DNA from: Gemmatimonadota bacterium
GTDB lineage: Bacteria; ARS69
Assembly: GCA_021604925.1 (NCBI GenBank)
Contig: BQJX01000163.1
Location: forward strand, 1-6,555
Length of the DNA: 6,555 nt
Reading direction: 5' to 3'
Part shown: positions 1 through 5,414 of the stretch, piece by piece
How positions within the stretch are numbered: position 1 is the stretch's first letter
Layout of the letters: each line of letters opens with the position of its first letter
Notes under the pieces: generated by a model
The model's input: the letters and a program-made list of their open reading frames with translations, nothing else
What the model was told of the DNA's origin: nothing
Database searches by the model: none
Translations under genes and position numbers: made by a program

Positions 1-284
1 TCCGCGGTCACGTTGGTCATGGAGAGGAACTTGACCCCGTGACGCTTCAGCGGCAGCGCCTTCTCCACCTTGGAAGACGCCAGGGGCTGGCCCACGTCGC
101 CGAGCAGGTGCGCCACGGACGGACCGTAGATGTCGGCGTCCAGCAGACCCACGTCCATGCCCAGCCGCGCCAGCGTGACCGCCAGGTTGGCCGCGGTGGT
201 GGACTTGCCCACGCCGCCCTTGGCGCTGTGCACGGCCACAATCTCGCGAACGTCGGGAAGGATGGGGGCTTCGGTCGTGGACAT
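1..284 (-). CDS. Second Mrp/NBP35-type P-loop ATPase, 3' end missing
   Basis: The first 94 codons are visible; the rest lies beyond the left edge. The protein starts almost directly with the ATPase fold. A deviant Walker A motif, SAKGGVGKST, is at residues 20-29, and the Mrp signature DADIYGPSV at residues 49-57 (the Mrp/ApbC/Nbp35 form of the ParA/MinD superfamily), followed by an HGVKFLSM stretch at 82-89 that is also present in the neighbouring Mrp. It lacks the roughly 100-residue N-terminal domain of that neighbour. Family members bind and transfer Fe-S clusters using ATP and a CxxC pair near the C terminus, which cannot be checked here. ATG at 284-282 is 7 nt after the upstream mrp stop and has an AGGAG at 293-289. 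Being a Mrp-family ATPase is near certain; a role as partner of the upstream Mrp is inference. Confidence 0.9.
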   Translation of the reverse strand, partial: MSTTEAPILPDVREIVAVHSAKGGVGKSTTAANLAVTLARLGMDVGLLDADIYGPSVAHLLGDVGQPLASSKVEKALPLKRHGVKFLSMTNVTA

Positions 285-288
285 GACG

Positions 289-294
289 CTCCTA
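289..294 (-). promoter_or_regulatory. Shine-Dalgarno overlapping the upstream stop codon
   Basis: Read on the minus strand, TAGGAG carries the TAG stop of the full-length mrp gene (294-292) and the AGGAG ribosome-binding site of the second mrp gene (293-289), 4 nt before its ATG. Ribosomes ending on the first gene sit on the binding site of the second, which suggests translational coupling of the two paralogues. Confidence 0.65.
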
Positions 295-1371
295 CTGGAA
301 GACGCGGAAGGGGCTGCGGTTCAGCGACAGGCGACCCACCGCCGCGGCCACGTGAACGGCCAGCTGATGGTAGGGCGCGGCGTGCCGGGAATCGGATTGG
401 AGAACCAGCGGCCGTCCGGCGTCGCTGGCATCGGCCACGTCGGCCACCAGCGGCAGCTGGGCCAGGAGCGGCACGCCGGCTTCCGTGGCCAGACGCGCGC
501 CGCCGCCCTCGTCGAACAACGCGTGGCGCTTGCTGCACTTTCGGCAGTCGTACCAGGACATGTTCTCCACGATCCCCAGAATGGGAACGTGCGCTTCGTC
601 GAACATGCGCAGTCCCTTGCGCGCGTCGATCAGCGCGATCTCCTGCGGCGTGGTCACGATCACCGCGCCCGACAGCGGCACGGTCTGCGTGAGCGTGAGC
701 TGCACGTCGCCGGTGCCGGGCGGCAGATCCAGCACCAGGTAGTCCAGCTCGCCCCAGTGCGCCGCGGTCAGCTGTCCCACCATGCGATGCAGCATGGGGC
801 CGCGCCACAGCACGGCCTTGTCGCCGCCCGCGAACTGACCCATGGAGAGGAAGCGGACGCCGTGCGCCTCGGACGGGACCACCTTTTCCGTGCCCGGGAG
901 CACGCCGGGCGTCTCGCACTTGCCCAGCATGATGGGAACGCTGGGACCGTAGATATCCAGATCCAGAAGGCCGGTGGCGGCGCCCATCTGCGCGAGCCCG
1001 ACCGCCAGGTTGGAGGCCACCGTGGACTTGCCCACGCCGCCCTTGCCGCTGGCCACCGCGATCACGTTCTTCACGCCGGGGATCGGCGGCTTGCTGAAGT
1101 CGCCTTCGCCCACGCTCCAGCTGGTCTTGAGTTCCACGTCGGTCACGCCGTCCAGGCCGGTCAGCGCGGCGCGCACGTCGGCTTCCAGCGCCGCGCGCTG
1201 CGGGTGCTCCGGCGACGGCAGCACCAGCGAGACCATTGCACGTCCGCCGTCCCGCGTGGCGGCCGCCACCATCTTGAGCCCCACGATGGACTTCTTCATG
1301 CCATCAAAATGGACGGCGCCGAGTCGCTCGGCGAGGGCGGGGTCCAGCGTGGGTTTCGACAGATCCTTCAC
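292..1371 (-). CDS. mrp: Mrp/ApbC-family Fe-S cluster carrier ATPase (full length)
   Basis: 359 residues, a normal length for a Mrp protein with an N-terminal domain. Residues about 10-85 look like a divergent MIP18/DUF59 domain, without the usual Cys-Pro motif (PEHP at 54-57 instead). The ATPase domain follows: deviant Walker A GKGGVGKST at 109-117, DLDIYGPSVP at 137-146, and DLPPGTGD at 215-222. The cluster-binding CxxC pair is C276 and C279 in SWYDCRKCSKRH, after the GIVENMS motif at 266-272. The family holds a bridging [4Fe-4S] cluster in a cytoplasmic homodimer and passes it to apo-proteins. The start is GTG at 1371-1369, with GAGGAG at 1387-1382; an internal Met25 would cut into the N-terminal domain. 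It follows the saccharopine dehydrogenase stop by 7 nt and is followed by a shorter Mrp paralogue. The family call is secure; the client proteins are unknown. Confidence 0.95.
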   Translation of the reverse strand: MKDLSKPTLDPALAERLGAVHFDGMKKSIVGLKMVAAATRDGGRAMVSLVLPSPEHPQRAALEADVRAALTGLDGVTDVELKTSWSVGEGDFSKPPIPGVKNVIAVASGKGGVGKSTVASNLAVGLAQMGAATGLLDLDIYGPSVPIMLGKCETPGVLPGTEKVVPSEAHGVRFLSMGQFAGGDKAVLWRGPMLHRMVGQLTAAHWGELDYLVLDLPPGTGDVQLTLTQTVPLSGAVIVTTPQEIALIDARKGLRMFDEAHVPILGIVENMSWYDCRKCSKRHALFDEGGGARLATEAGVPLLAQLPLVADVADASDAGRPLVLQSDSRHAAPYHQLAVHVAAAVGRLSLNRSPFRVFQ

Positions 1372-1378
1372 GCGGTCA

Positions 1379-2695
1379 CTACTCCTCGACCAGGGTTTCG
1401 CGGATGCCGTGCGCTTCCAGGTCGGTCAGGATCGGCTCGTAGATCGACGGCAACGTGGGAATGCGTACGCCCGTCTCCCGGATTGTGCCGTCCAGCGTCC
1501 GCCGGATGGCGATGGCCGACGGCAGTCCCACGGTTCGGCTCATGGCCGTGTCGCCGTTCGGCACGCCGTACTCGGTCATGGACGCGGTCATTCGCCGCGG
1601 CCGCTCGTCCTGGTCGATCCAGTCCACCTGGTGGTGCAACACCAGCATGTCGCGTTCGCCGGCTTCGTACTTGAGCTTCCTTCGCATGCGACTCACCAGC
1701 AGGTCCGCGCGGCTCTGCGCCTTCCTGGGAACGGCGCGGTCCGCGAACAGGCCCAGCCACTTCATGGCCATGACCACCGGATCCTTGGGCTCCATTCCCA
1801 GCGCGCGCGCCGCGGCCGTCTGCGAACTCTCCGCTTCGCGGCCGCCCGCCGCGTGCCACATCTCCACGGCGTAGGTGGAGCCGGAGAGCGACGCGTCCGG
1901 GGAGCCGTCCAGGTATCCCAGGCGCGTGAGGCACGACCACAGGCGGGACCAGCCCGGCCAGCGCAGCGTGCCGCGGAAGAGCGTGCTCACATCGTCCAGT
2001 CCGTACTCGTCCAGGTAGCGCAGCGAGTCGCCGTTGGGGATCGACTCCAGCGTTCCGAACTCGGGCGTGTCGATCTCGGCGGCGTGATCAAAGATCGTGA
2101 AGCGCGGCACGGGGACCAGCTTGCCGTCTTCCAGGTAGCGGGCCCGTCGGCCGCCCGCCATCACCACGCCGCGCGGCGTCCAGGACAGCTTGTACTTGAT
2201 AGGGTTGTCGGCCGCCTCCGGCGCGGGCAGCCCGCCGCACACGGAGCGAAAGCCGGTGACCTGCCCGCCCTGCTCCTTGACCTTGTGGATCAGCCGCATG
2301 GCCTGCATGTGATCGATGCCGGGATCGGCGCCCACCTCGTTCAGGAAGAGCAGCTTGCGTCGCCGCGCGAGACCGTCCAGGCTGCGCATCTCCTCGGAGA
2401 CATACGACGTGGTCACGAACGACAACCGCTCGGCCACGCACGCTTCCGCGATGCGAACGTGATACTGCACCGGCAGCAGGCTCAACGCGGCGTCCGCGCC
2501 CCGCACCGCGGCCCGGACGTCGTCGGCGTCGGACGCGTCGATCGCGCGGACGGTTCCGTGCGCGTGGCCGTCGATCATGCGCAGCGCCGCGTCTTCGTCG
2601 TTGGTGGCCACCACCACCTCGTGGCCGGTCTCCAGCAGCGTTCGGATGGCCGGGCGAGCCACGTGCCCGGATCCGAAGATCACCACCTTCTTCAT
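1379..2695 (-). CDS. Saccharopine dehydrogenase, glutamate-forming (SDH/LYS9 type)
   Basis: 438 residues resembling the C-terminal SDH half of animal and plant LKR/SDH (AASS). It oxidatively cleaves saccharopine to L-glutamate and 2-aminoadipate 6-semialdehyde with NAD(P)+. The N-terminal Rossmann fold has the nucleotide loop GSGHVA at 8-13. Family motifs follow in order: SLLP at 72-75, TTSYVS at 95-100, ELGLDPG-like NEVGADPGIDHM at 119-130, CGGLPAPE at 153-160, NPIKYKLSW at 164-172, RGTLR at 241-245, KWLGLFAD at 312-319, MSRTVGLPSA at 385-394 and IYEPIL at 418-423. No signal peptide is seen, so it is cytoplasmic. ATG at 2695-2693 overlaps the TGA of the upstream LKR gene by 4 nt and has GAGGAA at 2707-2702. 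The cofactor (NAD+ or NADP+) cannot be read safely, and no aminoadipate-semialdehyde dehydrogenase gene is in the window. Confidence 0.93.
   Translation of the reverse strand: MKKVVIFGSGHVARPAIRTLLETGHEVVVATNDEDAALRMIDGHAHGTVRAIDASDADDVRAAVRGADAALSLLPVQYHVRIAEACVAERLSFVTTSYVSEEMRSLDGLARRRKLLFLNEVGADPGIDHMQAMRLIHKVKEQGGQVTGFRSVCGGLPAPEAADNPIKYKLSWTPRGVVMAGGRRARYLEDGKLVPVPRFTIFDHAAEIDTPEFGTLESIPNGDSLRYLDEYGLDDVSTLFRGTLRWPGWSRLWSCLTRLGYLDGSPDASLSGSTYAVEMWHAAGGREAESSQTAAARALGMEPKDPVVMAMKWLGLFADRAVPRKAQSRADLLVSRMRRKLKYEAGERDMLVLHHQVDWIDQDERPRRMTASMTEYGVPNGDTAMSRTVGLPSAIAIRRTLDGTIRETGVRIPTLPSIYEPILTDLEAHGIRETLVEE
1382..1387 (-). promoter_or_regulatory. Shine-Dalgarno inside the last codons of the saccharopine dehydrogenase gene
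   Basis: The two final glutamate codons of the upstream gene, GAG GAG just before its TAG stop, form a strong GAGGAG ribosome-binding site 10 nt before the GTG at 1371-1369. This supports the GTG start of mrp and suggests coupled translation. A GTG three codons nearer the stop is followed at once by an in-frame TGA, so it is not the start. Confidence 0.6.
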
Positions 2696-4059
2696 GATGC
2701 GTTCCTCGCGGTGCCGTGGGCGGCCAGCGGTTCGGCCAGGCGTTCATCCCAGGGCGAAGTGAGTTGTCCGCGCAGCACCATCAGGCACCGGCGGAGAGGT
2801 CCGGGCACGGACGGATCGTGGGCGCTCGGGAACGGCTCGTCTTTGGCGAGATGCGGCGCCAGGTCCACGAGCGCAGCGCTGAAGTGTCGCGAGGCGTCGC
2901 GCGGCAGTTCGGCCGGCAGGATGTCCACGCCCAACACGACGGGTCCGCGTCCCTGAAACCCGGAGCGGATCTTCCAGGTGTCCGGATCCAGCACGTAGGC
3001 CGGGTCTCCCGGTTCGGTGATCTTGACCAGCGCCTCGTTGGACCCGTCCACGTCGCACGTGATGTCCGTGATCAGACGAAGCCGCGGCGTGGCGCCGTTC
3101 GCGTAGAGGCGCTCCACGTCCTGGCGCAGCACGAAGCGCGGATAGCCTTCGGCCCAGTAGATTCCGTGCACGATGGCCGTGAGGTGCGGCAGATCCTGGC
3201 CGAAGCGGGCGCGGTACTTCTCGGGATGATGGAGGTAGTCCTCCCACGCGTACGTGCCGCCCGCGGCGATGGGCTCCACCAGTTCGCCGGGACCGTAGCT
3301 CACCAGGGCCACCTGGTGCAGGTCGGCCGCATCGCGGTCCGCGCCGCGGCCGGCCGCACCGCTGCTCACCCAGCCCGGCAGCTCGGCCGGCGCCACCTTC
3401 CGGTGGGGGAGAAGCTCCAGGACTTCCAGAGCGCCGCCCCAGACCTTGCCGCCTTCGCCGGTGACCGCGATGGCCAGCGGCGTGATCTCCCTTGGCAGAC
3501 CTTCCTGGGCGATGCGCTTGCCCACCGCACGCACGGCGGTGAACGCTTCTTCCAGATCCTGGTAGTCGAGCGACTGGCGCAGCTCCGCGAACGGAGTGTC
3601 GATTCCCTCGGCCTGGAAGCGTTGCCCCAGCGCCCACAGCGTATCGATGGCTCCGGCCAGTCCGGCAAAGCGACCGAACGCGATCGTGCGCACGCCGTCC
3701 TCGTCCGTGACGAGTTCGTAGTCCATCAGCGTGCAGCCCTCGTCCAGCAGCTTGCGGAGCATGGGCATGTTGTACGGCTGCCCCTTCATCGTGTGCGAAA
3801 AGAAGAGGTAGCTCTTGCCGGGAATGATGCGGTCCACCGGCACCTCCTTCACGCCCAGGATCACGGTGGCGTCGTGGAGTTCATCCACGAGCTCGGCGCC
3901 GGCCTTGGCAAAGTCCGCGTCCGGAAAGCACCGGTTGGGTGACTTCTGGACGTGCACCTTCACGCCGGACTGGACCAGACGCGCCACGTCCGTGGGCACC
4001 AGCGGTGTGCGCCGCTCCCACGGACTCTTGTCTTCGCGGCGAACTCCCAGAATCCCCAT
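2692..4059 (-). CDS. Lysine-ketoglutarate reductase (saccharopine-forming), LKR half of AASS type
   Basis: 455 residues matching the N-terminal LKR half of the bifunctional animal/plant enzyme. It condenses L-lysine with 2-oxoglutarate and reduces the imine to saccharopine with NAD(P)H, the first step of lysine breakdown. An AlaDh/PNT-type N-terminal domain begins with GVRREDKSPWERRTPLVP (5-22), followed by ILGVKEVP at 67-74, FFSHTMKGQ at 86-94 and IAFGRFAGLAG at 126-136. The nucleotide-binding region is near 196-220, then HHPEKYRARF at 277-286, HGIYWAEGYPR at 298-308, a DITCDVDGSNE stretch at 332-342 and LPAELP at 381-386. ATG at 4059 has GGAG 5 nt upstream and lies 12 nt after the yqgE stop; its own stop overlaps the SDH start. 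One oddity is the glycine-rich loop, GEGGKVWGGA (201-210), one residue longer than the GxGNVSxGA form I recall for relatives. The reading frame there is intact. Confidence 0.93.
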   Translation of the reverse strand: MGILGVRREDKSPWERRTPLVPTDVARLVQSGVKVHVQKSPNRCFPDADFAKAGAELVDELHDATVILGVKEVPVDRIIPGKSYLFFSHTMKGQPYNMPMLRKLLDEGCTLMDYELVTDEDGVRTIAFGRFAGLAGAIDTLWALGQRFQAEGIDTPFAELRQSLDYQDLEEAFTAVRAVGKRIAQEGLPREITPLAIAVTGEGGKVWGGALEVLELLPHRKVAPAELPGWVSSGAAGRGADRDAADLHQVALVSYGPGELVEPIAAGGTYAWEDYLHHPEKYRARFGQDLPHLTAIVHGIYWAEGYPRFVLRQDVERLYANGATPRLRLITDITCDVDGSNEALVKITEPGDPAYVLDPDTWKIRSGFQGRGPVVLGVDILPAELPRDASRHFSAALVDLAPHLAKDEPFPSAHDPSVPGPLRRCLMVLRGQLTSPWDERLAEPLAAHGTARNAS

Positions 4060-4071
4060 GTTCTCTCCGAT

Positions 4072-4641
4072 TCAGTTGACGCGTGGATCCGGCGGAACGT
4101 TCGCCAGCTTTGCAAACCCCTTGCCGAGCGATTGCAACACCCGCTCCCACATCTCGTCGGGCTCGGTGTCGAACACGAACGACGCCTCTCCGGTGCACGT
4201 GATCCAGGAGCCGGTCTCCAGCTCCGCGGCCAGCTGCCCCGGACCCCAGCCCGCGTGCCCCACGTACGCGTGGAGCGACTCGCCCGGGGTGAGCGACGTG
4301 CTCACCACCTCCCGAAAGGTATCCAGATCCAGGCCAAGATCCACCCCGGGGCACACTTCGGATCGGTCGCCCAGGTCGCGCCGCAGGTGGTACAGGGTCT
4401 GCATCCGCTCCGGCTGCACGGGACCGCCCCAGAAGACCCGGCCGCCGGCGGCGGCGGGAAAGGGCAGATCCTCCAGCAGTTCGCCGTAGGTCAGCGCCGT
4501 GCGCCGGTTGATCACGAGGCCCCAGGAGCCTTCGTCGGCGTGCTCGCACATGAGCACCACGGTCCGAAGGAAGTTCGGGTCGCGGAGCAGGGGGCTGGCC
4601 ACCAGGAAGGTGCCGCGGGTCACGTGGTCGACACTGTGCAA
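4072..4641 (-). CDS. yqgE: YqgE/AlgH family protein (UPF0301)
   Basis: 189 residues, typical for the family, which is a compact soluble protein of unsettled biochemical function (AlgH was linked to alginate regulation in Pseudomonas). The hallmarks are present in order: LVASPLLRDPNFLRTVVLM at 13-31, GLVINR at 41-46, FWGGPVQPERM at 70-80, and the AYVGHAGWGPGQLAAEL block at 125-141, with a C-terminal LGKGFAKLA helix at 172-180. The chosen start is TTG at 4641-4639, because a GGAG lies 6 nt before it. A GTG at residue 7 (4623-4621) would also leave the family core intact but has no ribosome-binding site. It is the first gene of the run that continues with LKR, SDH and two Mrp ATPases; a shared function is not known. 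The family is near certain, the exact start moderately so. Confidence 0.93.
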   Translation of the reverse strand: MHSVDHVTRGTFLVASPLLRDPNFLRTVVLMCEHADEGSWGLVINRRTALTYGELLEDLPFPAAAGGRVFWGGPVQPERMQTLYHLRRDLGDRSEVCPGVDLGLDLDTFREVVSTSLTPGESLHAYVGHAGWGPGQLAAELETGSWITCTGEASFVFDTEPDEMWERVLQSLGKGFAKLANVPPDPRVN

Positions 4642-4647
4642 GGAGGG

Positions 4648-4651
4648 CTCC
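4648..4651 (-). promoter_or_regulatory. Shine-Dalgarno supporting the TTG start of yqgE
   Basis: GGAG on the minus strand stands 6 nt upstream of the TTG codon at 4641-4639. It is the only purine-rich ribosome-binding candidate near the possible starts of this gene, so it decides for TTG over the GTG six codons downstream. Confidence 0.5.
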
Positions 4652-4673
4652 GAGCGGGGCGGGAAGGGAAGGG

Positions 4674-4702
4674 CGGGCCGCCGCGATGACCGCGGCGGCC
4701 CG
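4674..4702 (-). terminator. Strong 12-bp hairpin after the superoxide dismutase gene (terminator or attenuator)
   Basis: A perfect inverted repeat has arms 4702-4691 (CGGGCCGCCGCG on the minus strand) and 4685-4674 (CGCGGCGGCCCG) around a 5-nt loop (4690-4686). It starts 6 nt after the dismutase TGA. The stem is nearly all G-C. It is followed by a pyrimidine tract, CCCTTCCCTTCCC, not a clean U-run, so it may be a weakly releasing intrinsic terminator, an attenuator before the yqgE operon, or an mRNA 3'-end stabiliser. Only 32 nt separate it from the yqgE start, and no -10/-35 pair is visible there. Confidence 0.6.
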
Positions 4703-4708
4703 TTCGGA

Positions 4709-5323
4709 TCAGGTGGACTGGGCGCGCAGCGACGTGGCGGCGTCGAAACGCTCGGCCACGTTCTCCCAGTTCACCACGTTCCACCACGCTTCCACGTAGG
4801 CGGGACGCTTGTTCTGGTACTTGAGGTAGTAGGCGTGCTCCCACACGTCGAGCATGAGGATGGGAATGGTCCCGTGCACGCCCTGGTTCTGGTGGTTCAT
4901 GGACGCGAGCACCATGAGGTGACCGGCCATGGGGTTCCAGCCGAGCATGCCCCAGCCGTTGCCCTCCACCGTGGCCGCGGCCGCACTGAAGTGCGCGCGG
5001 AACTTGTCGAACGAACCGAAGTCCTTCTGGATCTGCGAGCCCAGGTCCCCGGCCGGCGTGCCGCCACCGTTCGGTCCCATGTTCTCCCAGAAGATCACGT
5101 GGTTGAAGTGGCCGGAGCCGTGGAACGCCAGCGCGCGCTGCACGGCCTGGACGGCGGCAAAGTCGCTGGAGTCGCGCATGGCGGCCAGCTTGGCCTCCGC
5201 GGCGTTCAGACCGTCCACGTATCCCTTGTGATGGATGTCGTGGTGCAGACGCATGGTCTGCTCGTCGATGTGCGGCTCGAGGGCCTTGTAGTCATAGGGC
5301 AGTGGCGGAAGTGCATGAGCCAT
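4709..5323 (-). CDS. Superoxide dismutase, Fe/Mn family
   Basis: 204 residues, standard for the family. It dismutates superoxide to oxygen and hydrogen peroxide in the cytoplasm (no signal peptide). The N-terminal helical hairpin starts with LPPLPYDYKALEPHID at 5-20. Metal ligands are H27 (in MRLHHDIHHKGYV), H75 (in GHFNHVIFW), D159 and H163 (in LDVWEHAYY). The C-terminal FWNVVNW-type motif appears as AWWNVVNWENV at 179-189. G71 is the Mn-type residue at the position where Fe enzymes of the SodB type have Gln. The outer-sphere residue after N143 is H144, as in mycobacterial SodA, and not Gln as in SodA of E. coli, so the metal cannot be called. ATG at 5323 is chosen for its GGAGG (5335-5331) and match to family N termini. 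It is probably transcribed from its own promoter and followed by a hairpin. Confidence 0.96.
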   Translation of the reverse strand: MAHALPPLPYDYKALEPHIDEQTMRLHHDIHHKGYVDGLNAAEAKLAAMRDSSDFAAVQAVQRALAFHGSGHFNHVIFWENMGPNGGGTPAGDLGSQIQKDFGSFDKFRAHFSAAAATVEGNGWGMLGWNPMAGHLMVLASMNHQNQGVHGTIPILMLDVWEHAYYLKYQNKRPAYVEAWWNVVNWENVAERFDAATSLRAQST

Positions 5324-5330
5324 TGGAAGG

Positions 5331-5335
5331 CCTCC
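5331..5335 (-). promoter_or_regulatory. Shine-Dalgarno fixing the superoxide dismutase start
   Basis: GGAGG on the minus strand lies 7 nt before the ATG at 5323-5321. An in-frame ATG 20 codons upstream (5383) would add a cysteine- and proline-containing extension that Fe/Mn dismutases lack, and it falls inside the likely promoter, so the downstream ATG is preferred. Confidence 0.75.
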
Positions 5336-5374
5336 GACGGATGGGTGGAGTGGGTCAGCGCGAGGCGCGCAGCA

Positions 5375-5387
5375 GTGCGTCACGCAC
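5375..5387 (-). promoter_or_regulatory. 13-bp palindrome over the dismutase promoter (possible operator)
   Basis: GTGCGTGACGCAC is a perfect 6+1+6 palindrome (half-sites GTGCGT and ACGCAC). It overlaps the downstream end of the proposed -10 box and the expected transcription start near 5379, a usual place for a repressor site. I do not recognise the half-site as that of a specific regulator. As RNA it would also form a small hairpin, so a structural role remains possible. Confidence 0.35.
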
Positions 5388-5414
5388 GTTAGACGGCCCC
5401 CGAGCGCCGGTCAA
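5386..5414 (-). promoter_or_regulatory. Sigma70-like promoter of the superoxide dismutase gene
   Basis: On the minus strand TTGACC (5414-5409, five of six consensus bases of the -35 box) is followed after exactly 17 nt by TAACGT (5391-5386, keeping the key T, A and final T of the -10 box). The predicted start is near 5379, giving a leader of about 55 nt. The -35 box overlaps the TGA stop of the upstream gene. The middle of the -10 box matches poorly, so this is a plausible but unproven promoter. Confidence 0.45.

Noticed and set aside
130..1674. A 514-codon open frame on the plus strand opposite the mrp genes
   Set aside because: Its translation is rich in Gln, His and Arg and shows no family motif; it spans two genes and their junctions, as an antisense shadow would.
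974..2956. A 660-codon open frame on the plus strand opposite mrp, SDH and the end of LKR
   Set aside because: It is antisense to three clearly recognised genes, has a low-complexity Arg/Ala/His-rich translation with no domain I recognise, and such frames are common in GC-rich DNA.
2716..3942. A 408-codon open frame on the plus strand opposite LKR
   Set aside because: It mirrors the LKR gene, whose protein is recognisable along its full length, and its own translation has no recognisable motif.
5324..5383. A 20-residue N-terminal extension of the superoxide dismutase from an ATG at 5383
   Set aside because: The family starts at the downstream ATG, which has a well-placed GGAGG; the extension overlaps the promoter region and has no ribosome-binding site.
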